Below are positions 22,648-34,433 of a stretch of DNA of 64,000 bases, one piece after another (the stretch's first letter is position 1; every line of letters starts with the position of its first letter). The notes below the pieces were generated by a model, which was given only the letters and a program-made list of their open reading frames with translations, had not been told where the DNA came from and searched no databases. Both the position numbers and the translations under genes were made by a program. Origin of the DNA: Struthidea cinerea (Eukaryota > Chordata > Aves > Passeriformes > Corcoracidae); NCBI GenBank assembly GCA_013397865.1, contig VZTI01003365.1, forward strand, positions 1,560,438-1,624,437, written 5' to 3'.

Positions 22648-25155
22648 CGAACCAGGAGATTTGTCTGAATACAGTGCATGAGACAGGCCCTGTCTGTCAC
22701 CTGCCGGGTCACAGCAAGCTCAGAATGCCCCATAAGTAGCATTAGCACTCACATGTATTTATGCCACTCCACAGCACTTCAGTCTCTTCCTGTATTGCTC
22801 TCTGGTGCATCTCAGCTGGTTGTCAAACAGCTACAGCAACAAATCCTTACTAAGTAGAAGAGAGACTGAAATACCACCGGAAATGCATGTGGTACAGGTC
22901 TTTGAGAGGAAGGTGGAAGAAAAAAATTCTACCAAAAATGCAGTGGTGGCTGGCTGATCTCATCTGTTGGTGGACTCTGGTGCAGCTGACTCGTGCGTCC
23001 CTGCAGTAGCACCTGGCTCCAGCTACTGCCCTGACTCAGTCAGAACCAGGAGTGACTGCTGGGTGAGCCACTGCTTCTCACAAAGGTTTCTCAGAAGAGA
23101 TAAAGGCTTTTTCCATGCTGTGTCTAAAAATCTGTCCTGTTGTAACTTGTAAAGCCTTTGTCAATGCAAGGTAATGTGAATAAGCTCTTCCACACTAGAA
23201 AATAGAATAGCCGTGGAACATTTATTTTGAGACCTTTTTTCAGGACTCTTCTTTTGTCAAACATGAAAAATAAGAAGTAGAAAACACTAGAAGTGATTCT
23301 CCAAAAATTTTTCTGTATTAGCTGCCATGTGAGCTCATTCCTCTTCCTACTGTGTCCTGCCAACACATAACCTGGGACTTTTCAGGTCCCTGATATACTA
23401 CTGTGCCTCATATTGCTTTTGGAGTGGAATCAATACTAGTTCAAACAGCACAAAAATTCCATTATTTACTAAATCATAATGTATATTTAGGGCTGTATGG
23501 AGGGAGAGGATGATTGACTAGAGCAAGACCAACATTCATTACCCCCTCCAAGCCCAGGAGACTGACTGCTGGGATTGACTGGACATTTTTTTCCTGTGAG
23601 CAAAAAAAGCAAGGAGATGTAATTTCCTACGGATTTGTGCCTGCCTTGATGGCTTATCTAACTCCTTTGTAACAACACAACATTCCCCATAGGGCACCCC
23701 AAGGCAGAGGCAGCAAACCCGAACATACATGCTGGCTGGCTTCTGGTGCAGTGGGTGACCACTTCTGGAAAGAGGGGGCAATAGTTATTTTGCTTAAAGT
23801 TCCCTGGAAGGGGAATTCATTTGAGTTGACTCAGCTGATTTATCTGAAACTATCAGGAATCTGAATACCTTTGAGACCTGGAGACCCCTGTCAGACTTGG
23901 CTGACATAAAACAAAGGCTTCAGAAACTGTCTGGGAAGTGACTGATGTGCAGACAGCATAATTTTCAGGATAAAAATCATAGTAAAAAGTGGGATGTTCA
24001 CACATACATTGTACTTCTTTATCTGCATTCTTCAGATCTGAAGAATTTGGATCACATTTTTAAGAGTGCTAAAAGAGTAAACTGAACTTTAAAAATTAAA
24101 AATGGATAATCTCACACAATTATTTGACTTATGTTTGGAAATTTAAACTGACAAAATTTCTTGTATATGAAAAATTTCCTGCTTTCACTGTTCTCCAGTA
24201 TATCACAGTCTTTGACATTTTATTTGCACTGTCCTGTCCTCTGAGATCCCTTTCCAGGTGCACTCAGTCTGATACATGGAGACTCGTAGCTCACAGCAGT
24301 TAACATTAGGGAAAGCCTCCACTTTTTCCTACACAGGCAGCATTTGTGGTAAATATAGGTGTCCCCTGACACCACGCGTACACACATAAGGCCTGCGCTG
24401 CATCAAAGGACTGAACGCATCCCTGTCACTTTGCAAGCAGGATGAGCTCACAGAAGAAATTCATGGCTGGAACAGGTTCATCTGCCCAAGATATTCAGGA
24501 CTCCTTGGCACACTTTCCAGGATATTGTATCTTATGTGATATGGGTAGTTTAAGGACTTTACCTGCCTTTTCTGGCTCTCCCAGAATCACAAAGACAATG
24601 TGGTAGCCTACAACCCAGGAACAGTGTAGTTTTCATCCCCTTTTAGTAATAATATTTATTTCTTTCATGGGGGCTGCTCCTCTCTTCTTGCCTTATTAAG
24701 TCAAAGCAGGAAGGAGCAAGGAGCAAGGCATTAATAACAATGGCAAGTTTATACAGTGAAGGCAGAAGGGAAGTGTCAGGAGAGAAACAAAAAAAAAAAG
24801 ATGAGGGGAAGAGGATGGGTGAGGTGTTGTGCACAGATTGCTTCCTTGGTCTCACCAAGACTGGAAACAATCACATCTATTTGCAAAGATGGTATCGTCT
24901 GGTCAACACTTTTGGCACAAAACAGAAGGATCCCTTGCTGTGGCCATGCTTTTTGTGCTCTCAGCTGCCAAGACTTGTGCTGATAGGTAAACACTGTCTG
25001 TGTCATATATCAATGCCCAAGTGTCATCCTGTCTGTGACAGCTGTATGACAGAGGTCCTAATCCATTTACTGAGGCTTGGGTGAGAAACCAAGAATAATT
25101 TCTCTAGCATGTAATGCTTCATGGTGACCCAGCTGGAGAAGAAACATAGATAAAT

Positions 25156-25159
25156 AGAT

Positions 25160-25192
<33 letters not shown>

Positions 25193-25193
25193 A
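25156..25193. repeat. (GA)n microsatellite
   Basis: GATA/GA repeats with one AAAG interruption, followed by a short GT run. Confidence 0.9.
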
Positions 25194-28022
25194 TGTGTGT
25201 GCCAACAAATTATATTGGGTCAGTTTGACCTCACCATGGTCTGAACTACTGGCATATTTCATAACCTTGAGGTACCTACTCTACATAGCCTTGCCTCAGC
25301 ATAAAACAAGAATGATATCTTTAGCAGCAGGACCACCTCAGCCTGAGACTCTCTTGAGCTGAGGGTGGGCGCTGAGAGTAGACACAGAATTACTGTTCAG
25401 GCATATCCTTTAGCCTCACATTCAGATGCTGCACTGATTTTCTAGAAGAAAATGCAATGAGGGACTGTTCTTAGTCCCAGGAACTTGAAAGTCATAGAAA
25501 CAGTGTGATTCATAGGAACATGTACCATGTAACTCAGCCTACATTTGCCCCAGCACAGAGGTGAAATTGCCATTTCTTTCCCAGCAGGAGCCACTGCAGC
25601 CATGGTAGACTGGGTGTGAGCTTCCAGCCTGACTACCCACAGCTCATGAGGGCCAGAAACAGAGGCTGCAAGCTGTGGTGCTCCTGCTGTTGTCTGGGAC
25701 TACCATGACCTGGGTCTGGGACAATCATGGGTTTTGCTTTCAAAGAAATAATGGAGGAGCTTCTGGTCATCTCAGCATTTCTTTAAGATTAAACAAAGTT
25801 ATTAGTCATTAGTAGCAGTTCTATGCAGTCCCAAGGTAACTGAGCAATACTTCAGAAAAACAAAGTGGAAATACAGTGTTCCTACTAAAAAGCATAATAA
25901 TAAGCCAATTCAAATTCCCTATAGGGACAGATGAATGGGGAAACCAAATTTTTGCACTAGGGTGGAGGAACACAAGACATCGTAGATGCCACTGTGTTGA
26001 TGTTTGAGGTACAGCTTCAGGGAAGACAACACATCAATCAATATGCATTTTAGTTTGGCCTGGTATTCCCAGGACAGGCTTTACTTCAAGAAGTAAATAG
26101 CATGAAGCCTTGTACCTGAGGCTTGCCTCAGAGTGGAGACTTCTGGAGCTGCAGCTTCTTGATAGGAAGAGACCTCAGCTCCTCATTTACTGCTGCCTTC
26201 ACCTCTCTGTGAGGGGCAGCCACCCTTTCTGCGGCAGGGATGCCAGAGCAGTTGCACTGACAGGCAGGTCCCGAGGGAGAGGTGATGCTGAGCAGGCGAG
26301 GCAGGCAGCCCATGCCAGCAGCAGTTGCCTGTACCAGGTAAGACACACAGAAGCCAGGCTGAGGCTTATGCATCACCTATGCCTTGGCTCAGTTCTGTCA
26401 TCCTCCTGCCTGCACCAGGAGGAGGTACCAGCTCCTACCTGGCCCTTAGTGCCAGCAGAGAAAAAATCATGATGTGAACTAATATGGAACAGTTAATACC
26501 ACGTGAGAAATCCTTCATGTTTTTAGGTGAGAATATAGACACCTGTTTTTTAAGCACAGGGGTGGAGTGGGGAATTAACCATGGGAATAAATGCCAGTAG
26601 ACCCAGTGGGGTTTTTATCTCTTCATGTACATTCAACTTAAACATCTTCCAATCAAGTTCTCAAATAACTACACTCAGTGTAGGGATAAGTGGGTGAAAT
26701 GCAATACTCTGTTTTTTCAGGTGGTCAGATGAGGTAGTTCCCTCTGTCCTGGGCTCAGAGTTTATAAATCAGTGTCCAGTACCAAGTGCCTTCTTGAGTA
26801 CGCTGTTACAGAAGGATAAAACCGAGCATTTTAAAGCGTATCACTGTGGGCAAGGAATGTGTGATTGTATATCCTAAACTTCAGTCAATGCTGTCCCAAA
26901 CTGCAAACTGTGACTGCCCTACGAAGCCTATGTAGAGCTGTAGCTGCTGCAACAGGACCTGACAGCTGTATCTCCGTAATCCAATAATCCAGTATCACCC
27001 CCATAGCTGGCCTGCCTCCGCTCACACCATCACAGACAGGCAGCAGAAGCTATATCACCATAATTGTGAAAAGGCCTGGATACAGTCATCAGATAGAAGC
27101 AGATATGTGTCCGTCTTACTGGAGATATTCCAACACATGTTCCAGGAAATGTGTTTTCAGCTGTCTCACAGGAGACTGTTTCCCAGTCCAGTTGTGGGAA
27201 GGAATCAGCTGTCTGCTGGCCATGAACTGCTTTTCCAAGGTAATATATAGACAAGGTGACCAACTTTGATCAATAGCACCGGGAAACTGGTGCTGTGTAA
27301 ACCTGACAAAGTTGACTTTTATGAAGGATCTCCAGAATTACCATGGTTTGAGCAGCTGCTTCCACCACCATGAACTGCCCTACCTCAGCCCAGCTTTGGC
27401 TTTTCCCTTAGTGACCCACCTCCTCATTATGCCTAAGTTATTCGACCAGAGAAGGTGACCAAAAAAACCAATTTTCTAATTTTTGTACAGAACACATGTA
27501 TCTGTCACTTTAAGCTGCAATGCTGGGGCTAGTTCCCAGTTCTTTTGTGTCCTCAGCTGTATTCAGTTGATTGCCTGAAACTTCCACCAACTCACAGCAG
27601 CTACAAAATGCATTTCAGGGTTATGGACATTGTGTATCTGTGGTGCTGCAAAACAGCAGAGTGATGGATATGACCAACATGGTAATCAAATACATGGGAA
27701 CCTGTATGGGAACAAATAGGATAGTGTAAAAAGAGTTGATTATGGGCAGGGTTTTTGGGAGAATTAAGGAAAAAATATCCTGCAGGGGTGAAGACATAGG
27801 ATATTTTGAAATTGCTCGTCATGAAATTCAGTTATTGCTCTGTAGATCTATGCCAGAGAATACTCTACTCTCTTTCATACAGTTACCAGGGAAATTAAAT
27901 AGGAGGCTGTTGCTACTTCAAGACTCAGAATGAAAAATAAAAGTGCTGGTTTACTGCAGCATGAATTTGTAGGGTGGGTCTCTTCAGGCCAAGCTTTTGA
28001 AACAGACTGAAAAGTGTGGTTT

Positions 28023-28039
28023 GTTTTTTTTTTTTTTTT
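28023..28039. repeat. Poly(T) tract
   Basis: A run of T next to AT-rich sequence. No flanking element is recognised. Confidence 0.85.
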
Positions 28040-31000
28040 AATTATAATTTTTCATGTCAAAAGTAGACTTAGGCTCTGATTTTCTGAGGAGGAAAAATTG
28101 TAGTGGAAATGTGTGCCCCCTGCCTCGTCTGCAGTATGTAGTAAAAGCAAAATGTGCAGATGATACTGAGCTCTGCCTTAGTTAAAGGTGTTGCAGAGGC
28201 TTTAATGGCAGGAGTACTTTTCTGCTGTTAAATTACTCAATGCCCGATTTGTAACACCTGGTAGTTACTCTGACAGCTACACACTGATACAATGAAGTCT
28301 CCAAGAGAAGCTTACAGCAGCTCACAAGGCTCAAAGATGTTCTGGGGCTGAAGAATCAGAGCTTCAAACAGGAATTTCTGTGACATGAACCAAGAGCATT
28401 CCCACCCATCTCTCCAGGAAGTCTGGTTTCTTTTTCATTACAAACCTAAAAAAGCTTAAATGTATATTGAGGCAGGGATCTGGCATAAAACAATGAGGAT
28501 AAATGTGGAGAAGCAGAGCTATTTGCTATATGGATTTATTGCTCCAAGTCCCTACAGGAAAAGCAGTGGAAAGCAAAACCCTTCCCTAAGTTATATTTTG
28601 ATAACTTCATAAAATGAATGACATTCACTTGCAGTTTCTCTGAAACTTGCTCTCTGCTCTGCAATGGCACATTGAAAGCATCATCCTCTGCCATTGCTGC
28701 CCCAAGTCACAGGAATGAACGAGCTCCTGTGAGGAACCAAATCTTCATTGCATTGACAGCACATCAAATGCCAGAAGTCCTCAGTGGGTTCTGTTTAAAT
28801 GAACGTCAGGGGATGAGGGTAAGAAGAGCAGGTTGTTTATCAGGCACTGCTGGGGAGTGACTCTTCTCTGCAGGGACATGCTCCCTCAGCTGACTCCAGC
28901 GATCACGGGGGTAGCATGGAGCTAAATGGTGTCACTGGCAGAGCACGACTCCCTTGGAAACAGAATAGCCTCTCAGCAGAGCCAGACACTGTCCACCAGG
29001 CCGTGCACTGCAGGGCAGCTGGTGTACGCCAGGCACCACCATACCTGGAGGTGCAGCACTGCTGTGCCCTGAACTCATGTCAAAAGTGACACAAGCGATC
29101 TTCAAATTCTGCTTCATTCCTTTGCTGTCCTCCTCTCTGTCCCTGCCTGTAGCTACAAATGTAACACAAGGGCTTGTGCCCGTCATCTTTGTGAAACATT
29201 TACCATAAGCAACTCAAATTGTGATTCTTGCTAGAAATGCCACAAGGGGGAAGAATTGGGTTATTTACAGGGCAGCATTTACTTAGAACATTTGGTTTGT
29301 TCAGTCGAATTAAGACTGAGATTGCTCTTCAAACCCTTTGTTGGGAGAGGCAGGGAAAGAAAGAGGAGAAGGGACAGGGTGAAAGTAATCCCTAAAATCC
29401 AAGGCAAACTCAGTCAAACAACTCTAGTTTTGTGTCTAGGTGGGGCATACTGAAGTTTTGTACTGTATTGGTTAAAAAATAAAAAATCTGGCCCAGGCCA
29501 AATCAATCCCTTTCAAAAGGGCTCTTAAGCAAACTCTTTTTTGCTAAGCTTTCCATTAATCTGTTCAGCAATAGGTTTAGCAGACTTCCCAGCTCTACAC
29601 CTGACAGTACTTCCTGTGGCTTTAACAATAAATAACTGAAACCAGCCACAGTAAGGTTGTGCCATGGCAGCACAGCTAGTTGAAGTGCCTGCAGGTTCAC
29701 TGGGTTTAATTCTCATTGAAAAAGTTTTTCCTCATCATTCTAATGGCATCTAAGCACCTTGGTGGAAAATGGAAATCCCAGTCACCCAAATCAGGTTCAT
29801 TTCAAGGCAGCAGCACTTGCTCTGCCAGCAGAGCTGTGCCTTGTGCTAACACTGTGCTCCAGAGCACATCCATGTCGCAATGTGGTGCTGGGTTTTTCCA
29901 GAAAAGAAGCAGAGGCCAAAACAGCCTGCTTCAGATTAGCACATCGACCTTACAACCACAAAGCCATACGTGCGAGTAATGTATGTATGGGTATGTGAGC
30001 ACTGTTGTGCTTATGGGCTGACAGAATGAAGACATGCTTCTGTGACAGTGTCAGCTGGATGCTCTTGGGTATCTCAGCAGTTCAGGGAGACAGCATAATG
30101 AAATACAGAGTGCAAATTGCTTTAAAATAACCTTGGATGTTCCCAAACTTCTGCCTGAGTGGTTTGAAAAAAAGGGAAGCGCCAAACCAGCATTCCTAGG
30201 AAATGAATAAACTGTTGCAGCCCAATCAGGAAGGCAAACATAACATTTTCTCTCCGCAGGAAGTAACGAAAGCTGACTTCATACTGCAAAACATAACGAG
30301 GGTTGTTTGTCATAAGTTAAAAATCAATGAACGCCAGCTGTTCCCCTGGCCCTGGAAGCTTCATTTTTCAAGGAAGAAATATTTTTTCTTACAGGAACAT
30401 TCCAGAAAACAGACTTCCCCCTCAGTGACAGTTGTGGAAAGTCAAATTGGATGGAGCATAACTTTCCAAGCTAGTAGGCAGGCTTTCTGATGAGCCCTTA
30501 AAATAAATTGCTAAATGAGAATTTAGCCTAATTTTTGCAATTAGAAAATTAGCAGATGAGACTTTCCTCTTCTTTTCAACAGAGGTTTAGCCTTTTTTTC
30601 AGAAGCTGTCTTCTGGATTGCCAAGGAGCACTTCCTCTTACCAATGCATCATGCTGAAATATGCAGAAGACAAACCAACCTCTGGCATGAACTAGACTAG
30701 CCTTAGGGTGTCTATCAAGTAAAACATTTACTTATCTAACCAAGAAAGTATCTCATTAACCAGAACAGATGGGACATTACAGGATTTGGCTTCTCCATCT
30801 TCCAGTCTGGATCTGCTTCCTCTTTATCATTCAAGAAAGTCTTCTGGTTAAGTGTCTTGCCTCCAAGCAGGCATTAAAGATGCTTTGAATTCCCTTTGAA
30901 CAGGAGGAGTTGCCTTATCGGTAGAAGGCACATTAGGGATCTGGATCTCCAGTTCTGCTGCTTATTCCATATGGACATTGCAATAAACCTGTGTGATGGT

Positions 31001-31525
31001 GAAGACAGGAAATTAAATACAAACTGTGCACCCAAGCAATCAATCTGACATAACTCTATTTACTGTTGGAAAAATGTCCCACATACAGCCAGTTTGGGTA
31101 AAAAGAAAATGATTTCATAGTTTCTGGAGTTCTTCGTTCCTATTTATGTCAATGTCTCCCAAGAAAAAAAAATAATCAAAATTCTAGTGGGATTTTTAAG
31201 ACGAAGCTGGAGCCAGCCAGCCATCAGAAACAATCATGTCATTCCTGAGAGCAAGCACAGCAAGAAGAAGTGTAAGGCGGAATGGCTTCTGTGCCTAGCT
31301 CTAATAATGCCAGCACAAAGGTGAATTTAGCAAAGAAACACAGTGGTAGAAACTCACCTGTACTGCAGCAAATAAAAATCAAATCCACAGAGCAGTTTAG
31401 TTGCTAGCAGTTACTCACACATTGTAAGTAAGTGTGTCAACAAGAAAGAAGACAAGGGAAGTTACAGCTTAATCTCATTTTCACATTCTTCTTTCAAGAA
31501 ATAAAAAACCAGAATAATTTCTTAA

Positions 31526-31566
31526 GGAATATTCCTGAAATTTCCTGGAATATTCCTGAGATTTCC
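31526..31566. promoter_or_regulatory. Tandemly duplicated heat-shock-element-like array
   Basis: Two copies of a 21-base unit. The first reads GGAAT ATTCC TGAAA TTTCC, four contiguous inverted nGAAn pentamers, followed by one extra T. The second reads GGAAT ATTCC TGAGA TTTCC, the same with one base changed. Three contiguous alternating pentamers already make a canonical HSF-binding site. The junction TTCCTGGAA also fits a STAT half-site pair. Location is intergenic with no nearby start site, so function is unproven. Confidence 0.45.
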
Positions 31567-32467
31567 CTCTATCTAGTATTTATTCAAAGAACCCACAACT
31601 GCAAATTAGAGCCATGACTTCTCAGCAGTGCAAGTCTCGTAACGAATTAGAATGCAATGTTTCACAAGTTTTATCATCTTCTAATGGCGGTGCCACCAAA
31701 GGATTACATGTTTTCACCGACGGTGCTGAATTTAGGCACTGCATTATCTGTATTAAAGGGTAAGTCTAAGTTAAGTGCATTGATTTTCATGGTAAAGCTA
31801 TTAAAAATGGGAGAGGGTTTTTTCCCGCAGTTTCCTTAGGCTGCAGCTTTCTTGTAAAGCTAATCCTCGTCACAAGCTGCAGTAATAAGCAGCACTTGCC
31901 CACAAATACATTTTTCTGATGTCATGGATTTGGATTTAGTGATCCTGCTTTGGAATATGTTACTATAACTGAATTCAATTTAGGAAACTAATTAAAAGGA
32001 CTATTTTTAAACTGCAACCAGTGCTCTGTAAACAAAGCACAACAATTTTGCAATCAACATATGCACAAAATGTTCCAGAAAATAATAAAAATAATGTATT
32101 TTTCTTAAAAAGGTTCAAGTAGGATTTTAAAACATCCAAATATGCATTACAGCCTGGATCTTGATGGCTTTCCTCCAGGAGTCATAGAAAAAAAATAAGC
32201 CACAAAAGATCAGTGGCCTTCTGTCAGTATCTCCGATAAGTCATGGTATACTTGAGAAAATCCTGAGTCCAGAAGTATTTAAACAGAACACAGAAGAAGA
32301 TTCAAATAACCATGGGCCATGAACCCTGATATCACAATCAATGTGGTATGTGTGGATGGTGTCAAGACCATGTGGTGCCAAGTCATGAAAAATATTTAGT
32401 GTAAGACAGCCCTGATTTCACCCACTGAAGTGTTTAGTTAATAAAAGTAGCTTGCAATACAAAATCT

Positions 32468-32571
32468 TAGAACCATGGATTTATTAGGTCAGAAACGGCC
32501 TTTAATTTATCAAGTCCAACTGTTAACCCAGCACTGCCTAGTCCACCACAAAACTATGTCCCCAAGTGTCA
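32468..32571 (-). mobile_element. CR1 LINE 3'-UTR fragment
   Basis: On the plus strand this reads AGAACCATGGATTTATTAGG, then ...TTTATCAAGTCCAACTGTTAACCC and GCACTGCCTAGTCCACCAC. These are the reverse complement of a well-known CR1 3' UTR. The fragment breaks off abruptly at 32571, where a second CR1 3' end begins in the same orientation. Confidence 0.85.
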
Positions 32572-33130
32572 CACAGAATGATGGAATGGTTTGGGTTGGA
32601 AGGGACATTAAAGATCATCTTGTTCCAATCCCCCTGCCATGGGCAGGGATGCCACCCACTAGACAAGGTTGCTCCAAGCCCCATCCAACCTGGCATTGAA
32701 CACCTCCAAGGATCAGGCATCCACAACTTCTCTGGGCAACCTCTGCCAGTGCCTCACCACCCTCAAAGTAAAGAATTTCTTCCTAATATCTAATCTAACT
32801 CTAGTCTCAGTTTGAAGCCATCCCCCCTTGTCCTATCACTAGGGGATAGTCCTTGTAAATAGTCTCTCTCCATCTCTCTTGTAGGCCCCCTTTAGGTACT
32901 GAAAGGCTGCTATAAGGTCTCCCCGGAGCCTTCTCTTCTCCAGGCTGAATAACCCAAACTGCTCCAGCCCTCTGATAATCTTTGTGGCCCTCTTCTGGGC
33001 TTGTCCCAACAGGTGTGCCTCCTTCTTATGTTGGGGGCCCCAGAATTGCATGCAGTACTCCAGGTGGAGTCTCACAAGAGTAGAGCAGAGCGAGAGAATC
33101 ACCTCCCTCGACCTGCTGGCCACACTGCTT
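32572..33130 (-). mobile_element. CR1 LINE, 5'-truncated, with ORF2 C-terminus
   Basis: The 3' end carries two copies of the terminal ATTCTRTG-type octamer (minus strand, 32587-32572) and the conserved GTCCCTTCCAACCCAAACCA motif. Upstream on the minus strand, 33123-32839 stays open and encodes the ORF2 C-terminal segment. Key blocks are SREVILSLCSTLVRLHLEYC, FWGPQHKKE, QKRATKIIRGLE and FSLEKRRLRGDLIAAFQYLK. The start at 33130 is a 5' truncation, as is usual for CR1. The open segment makes this copy younger than the one at 2.2-2.7 kb, but it lacks the polymerase core. Confidence 0.93.
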
Positions 33131-33822
33131 TTGATGAGACAAGATGAAAGAAGTACAGAAGATCAGGCTAAGACTGGTGACCATAATGATCTTGACCTCT
33201 TGGTAAACTGGAACTATTCACTGAAAATAGCTTCAACACAAACCTGCAAAGTTCCTCATTAAGGAAGAAGAGATACAAGCTAGGCACTATGCTGGGGAAC
33301 AAACAAGCAAGCAAGCAAACAAAATGACCTGAGGAGTTCAATCATGACAAAAAAGTTGGCATGGTTTCATGGTGACACTTCATGAGAAAATACATAAGGT
33401 TTGAATTATCTCTAATTGTGTAGATATAGTGCTACAGTAACAGTGGCTGGAAAATGAAGCTAAACGAATTAATGTGAGAAATCACATATATACGTATAAC
33501 CTGCCTTCGTGCATGTGCATGTGTGTACGTGCGTACCCATACAACCCAACAATCCCGAACACACTGAATGGTAAGACAAACTCTCCATCTATGTGTTCTT
33601 TACTTTCTTCCAGAAGCCTGATGTAAACACATTACTTTTGCATCAGAAGTGAATTACTGGACTCAGGACAGGAATAGTTGATGAGGCGTAATGTTCTGCT
33701 GTTTTACAAGGAGGCAGATTTGAAGATCTAATTGTTCCTTTAAATCACCGAAGCAACAAATAAGCCCTGTAAGCAGGAGTATCAGTAACCATTATTCAAA
33801 AAGCCCATCCCAAGCTAAATAT
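33131..33822. other. Intergenic spacer, no gene seen
   Basis: Short simple sequences only: CAAG/CAAA units near 33300-33325 and alternating purine-pyrimidine TATACGTA/TGCATG stretches near 33485-33535. Confidence 0.65.
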
Positions 33823-33828
33823 TCAGTC

Positions 33829-34427
33829 TATCGCTATCTCCCTGTCTCTCTAGCTTCTGTGCTGGAGCGCAAGGTGTAGCGATCTCCAAAAGGCGTCTCC
33901 AATGCGAAGCCGCTCAGCAGCATCAGCTACACGCACTCACACATGCGTGCATGCACAAACGCACGGATAGCTTCAGCAATGTGGGTCGGTGGCAAAGAGG
34001 CAGGAAGGGTCTCTGCATGGAGTTCCACAGGAGCAGTTTATAGCTTCTACATTGTGAAGGGTTCTAGAGACAAAGACCCAGAACAATGGAGGGTCTAGTT
34101 TTTTTGTACAGGGGCGGGGCAAAGGCAGGACTAGGGAATGGGGACCAATGGGGAAGCTCTGGGGGAGTGGCGAGGGGCAGAGGCCAATGGGGGACCCCCG
34201 AGTGGAGAACTATCTGGGATATGAAACATATAAGGTAGCAAGGGGGTGGAGGGGCCACGGGCCAACAGCCAACCACGAACAAGGAACTGGGCTAGATTAC
34301 CATAGCCAAACAAGGCGTTTTGGGAGATGCTTCTCTTCTCGCCGCGACTGCTAAGTCTCTGGCGCCACGGTCTGTCTTACCGAGAACTCTCTCTGCCCCT
34401 TCTACCACAGGCTAACCGGCCACCACA
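33829..34427 (-). mobile_element. Solo LTR with 6-bp target-site duplication
   Basis: Minus-strand LTR beginning TGTGGTGGCCGG at 34427. The hexamer TCAGTC occurs immediately outside both ends, at 33823-33828 and 34428-34433, which supports a 6-bp target-site duplication and the ERVK-type range. The expected terminal TG on the left is TA in this copy. It shares long blocks with the LTR at about 49.2-49.6 kb: CCACAGG.TAA.CGGCCAC, TGTCTTACC.AGA.CTCTCTCTG.CCCTT, TTACCATA.CCAAAC.AGGC and GTTCCACAG..AGCAGTTTAT. The poly(A) signal position reads TATAAA here (34042-34037). No internal retroviral sequence flanks it. Confidence 0.72.
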
Positions 34428-34433
34428 TCAGTC

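Larger units (their letters stand above)
22648..32467. other. Intergenic, about 9.8 kb without a recognised gene
   Basis: Non-coding in all six frames apart from short chance open frames. The longest is about 120 codons at 26110-26472, with no family resemblance. Contents that I can support are a GA microsatellite at 25156-25193, a T run at 28023-28039 and the duplicated heat-shock-element-like unit at 31526-31566. Confidence 0.6.
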
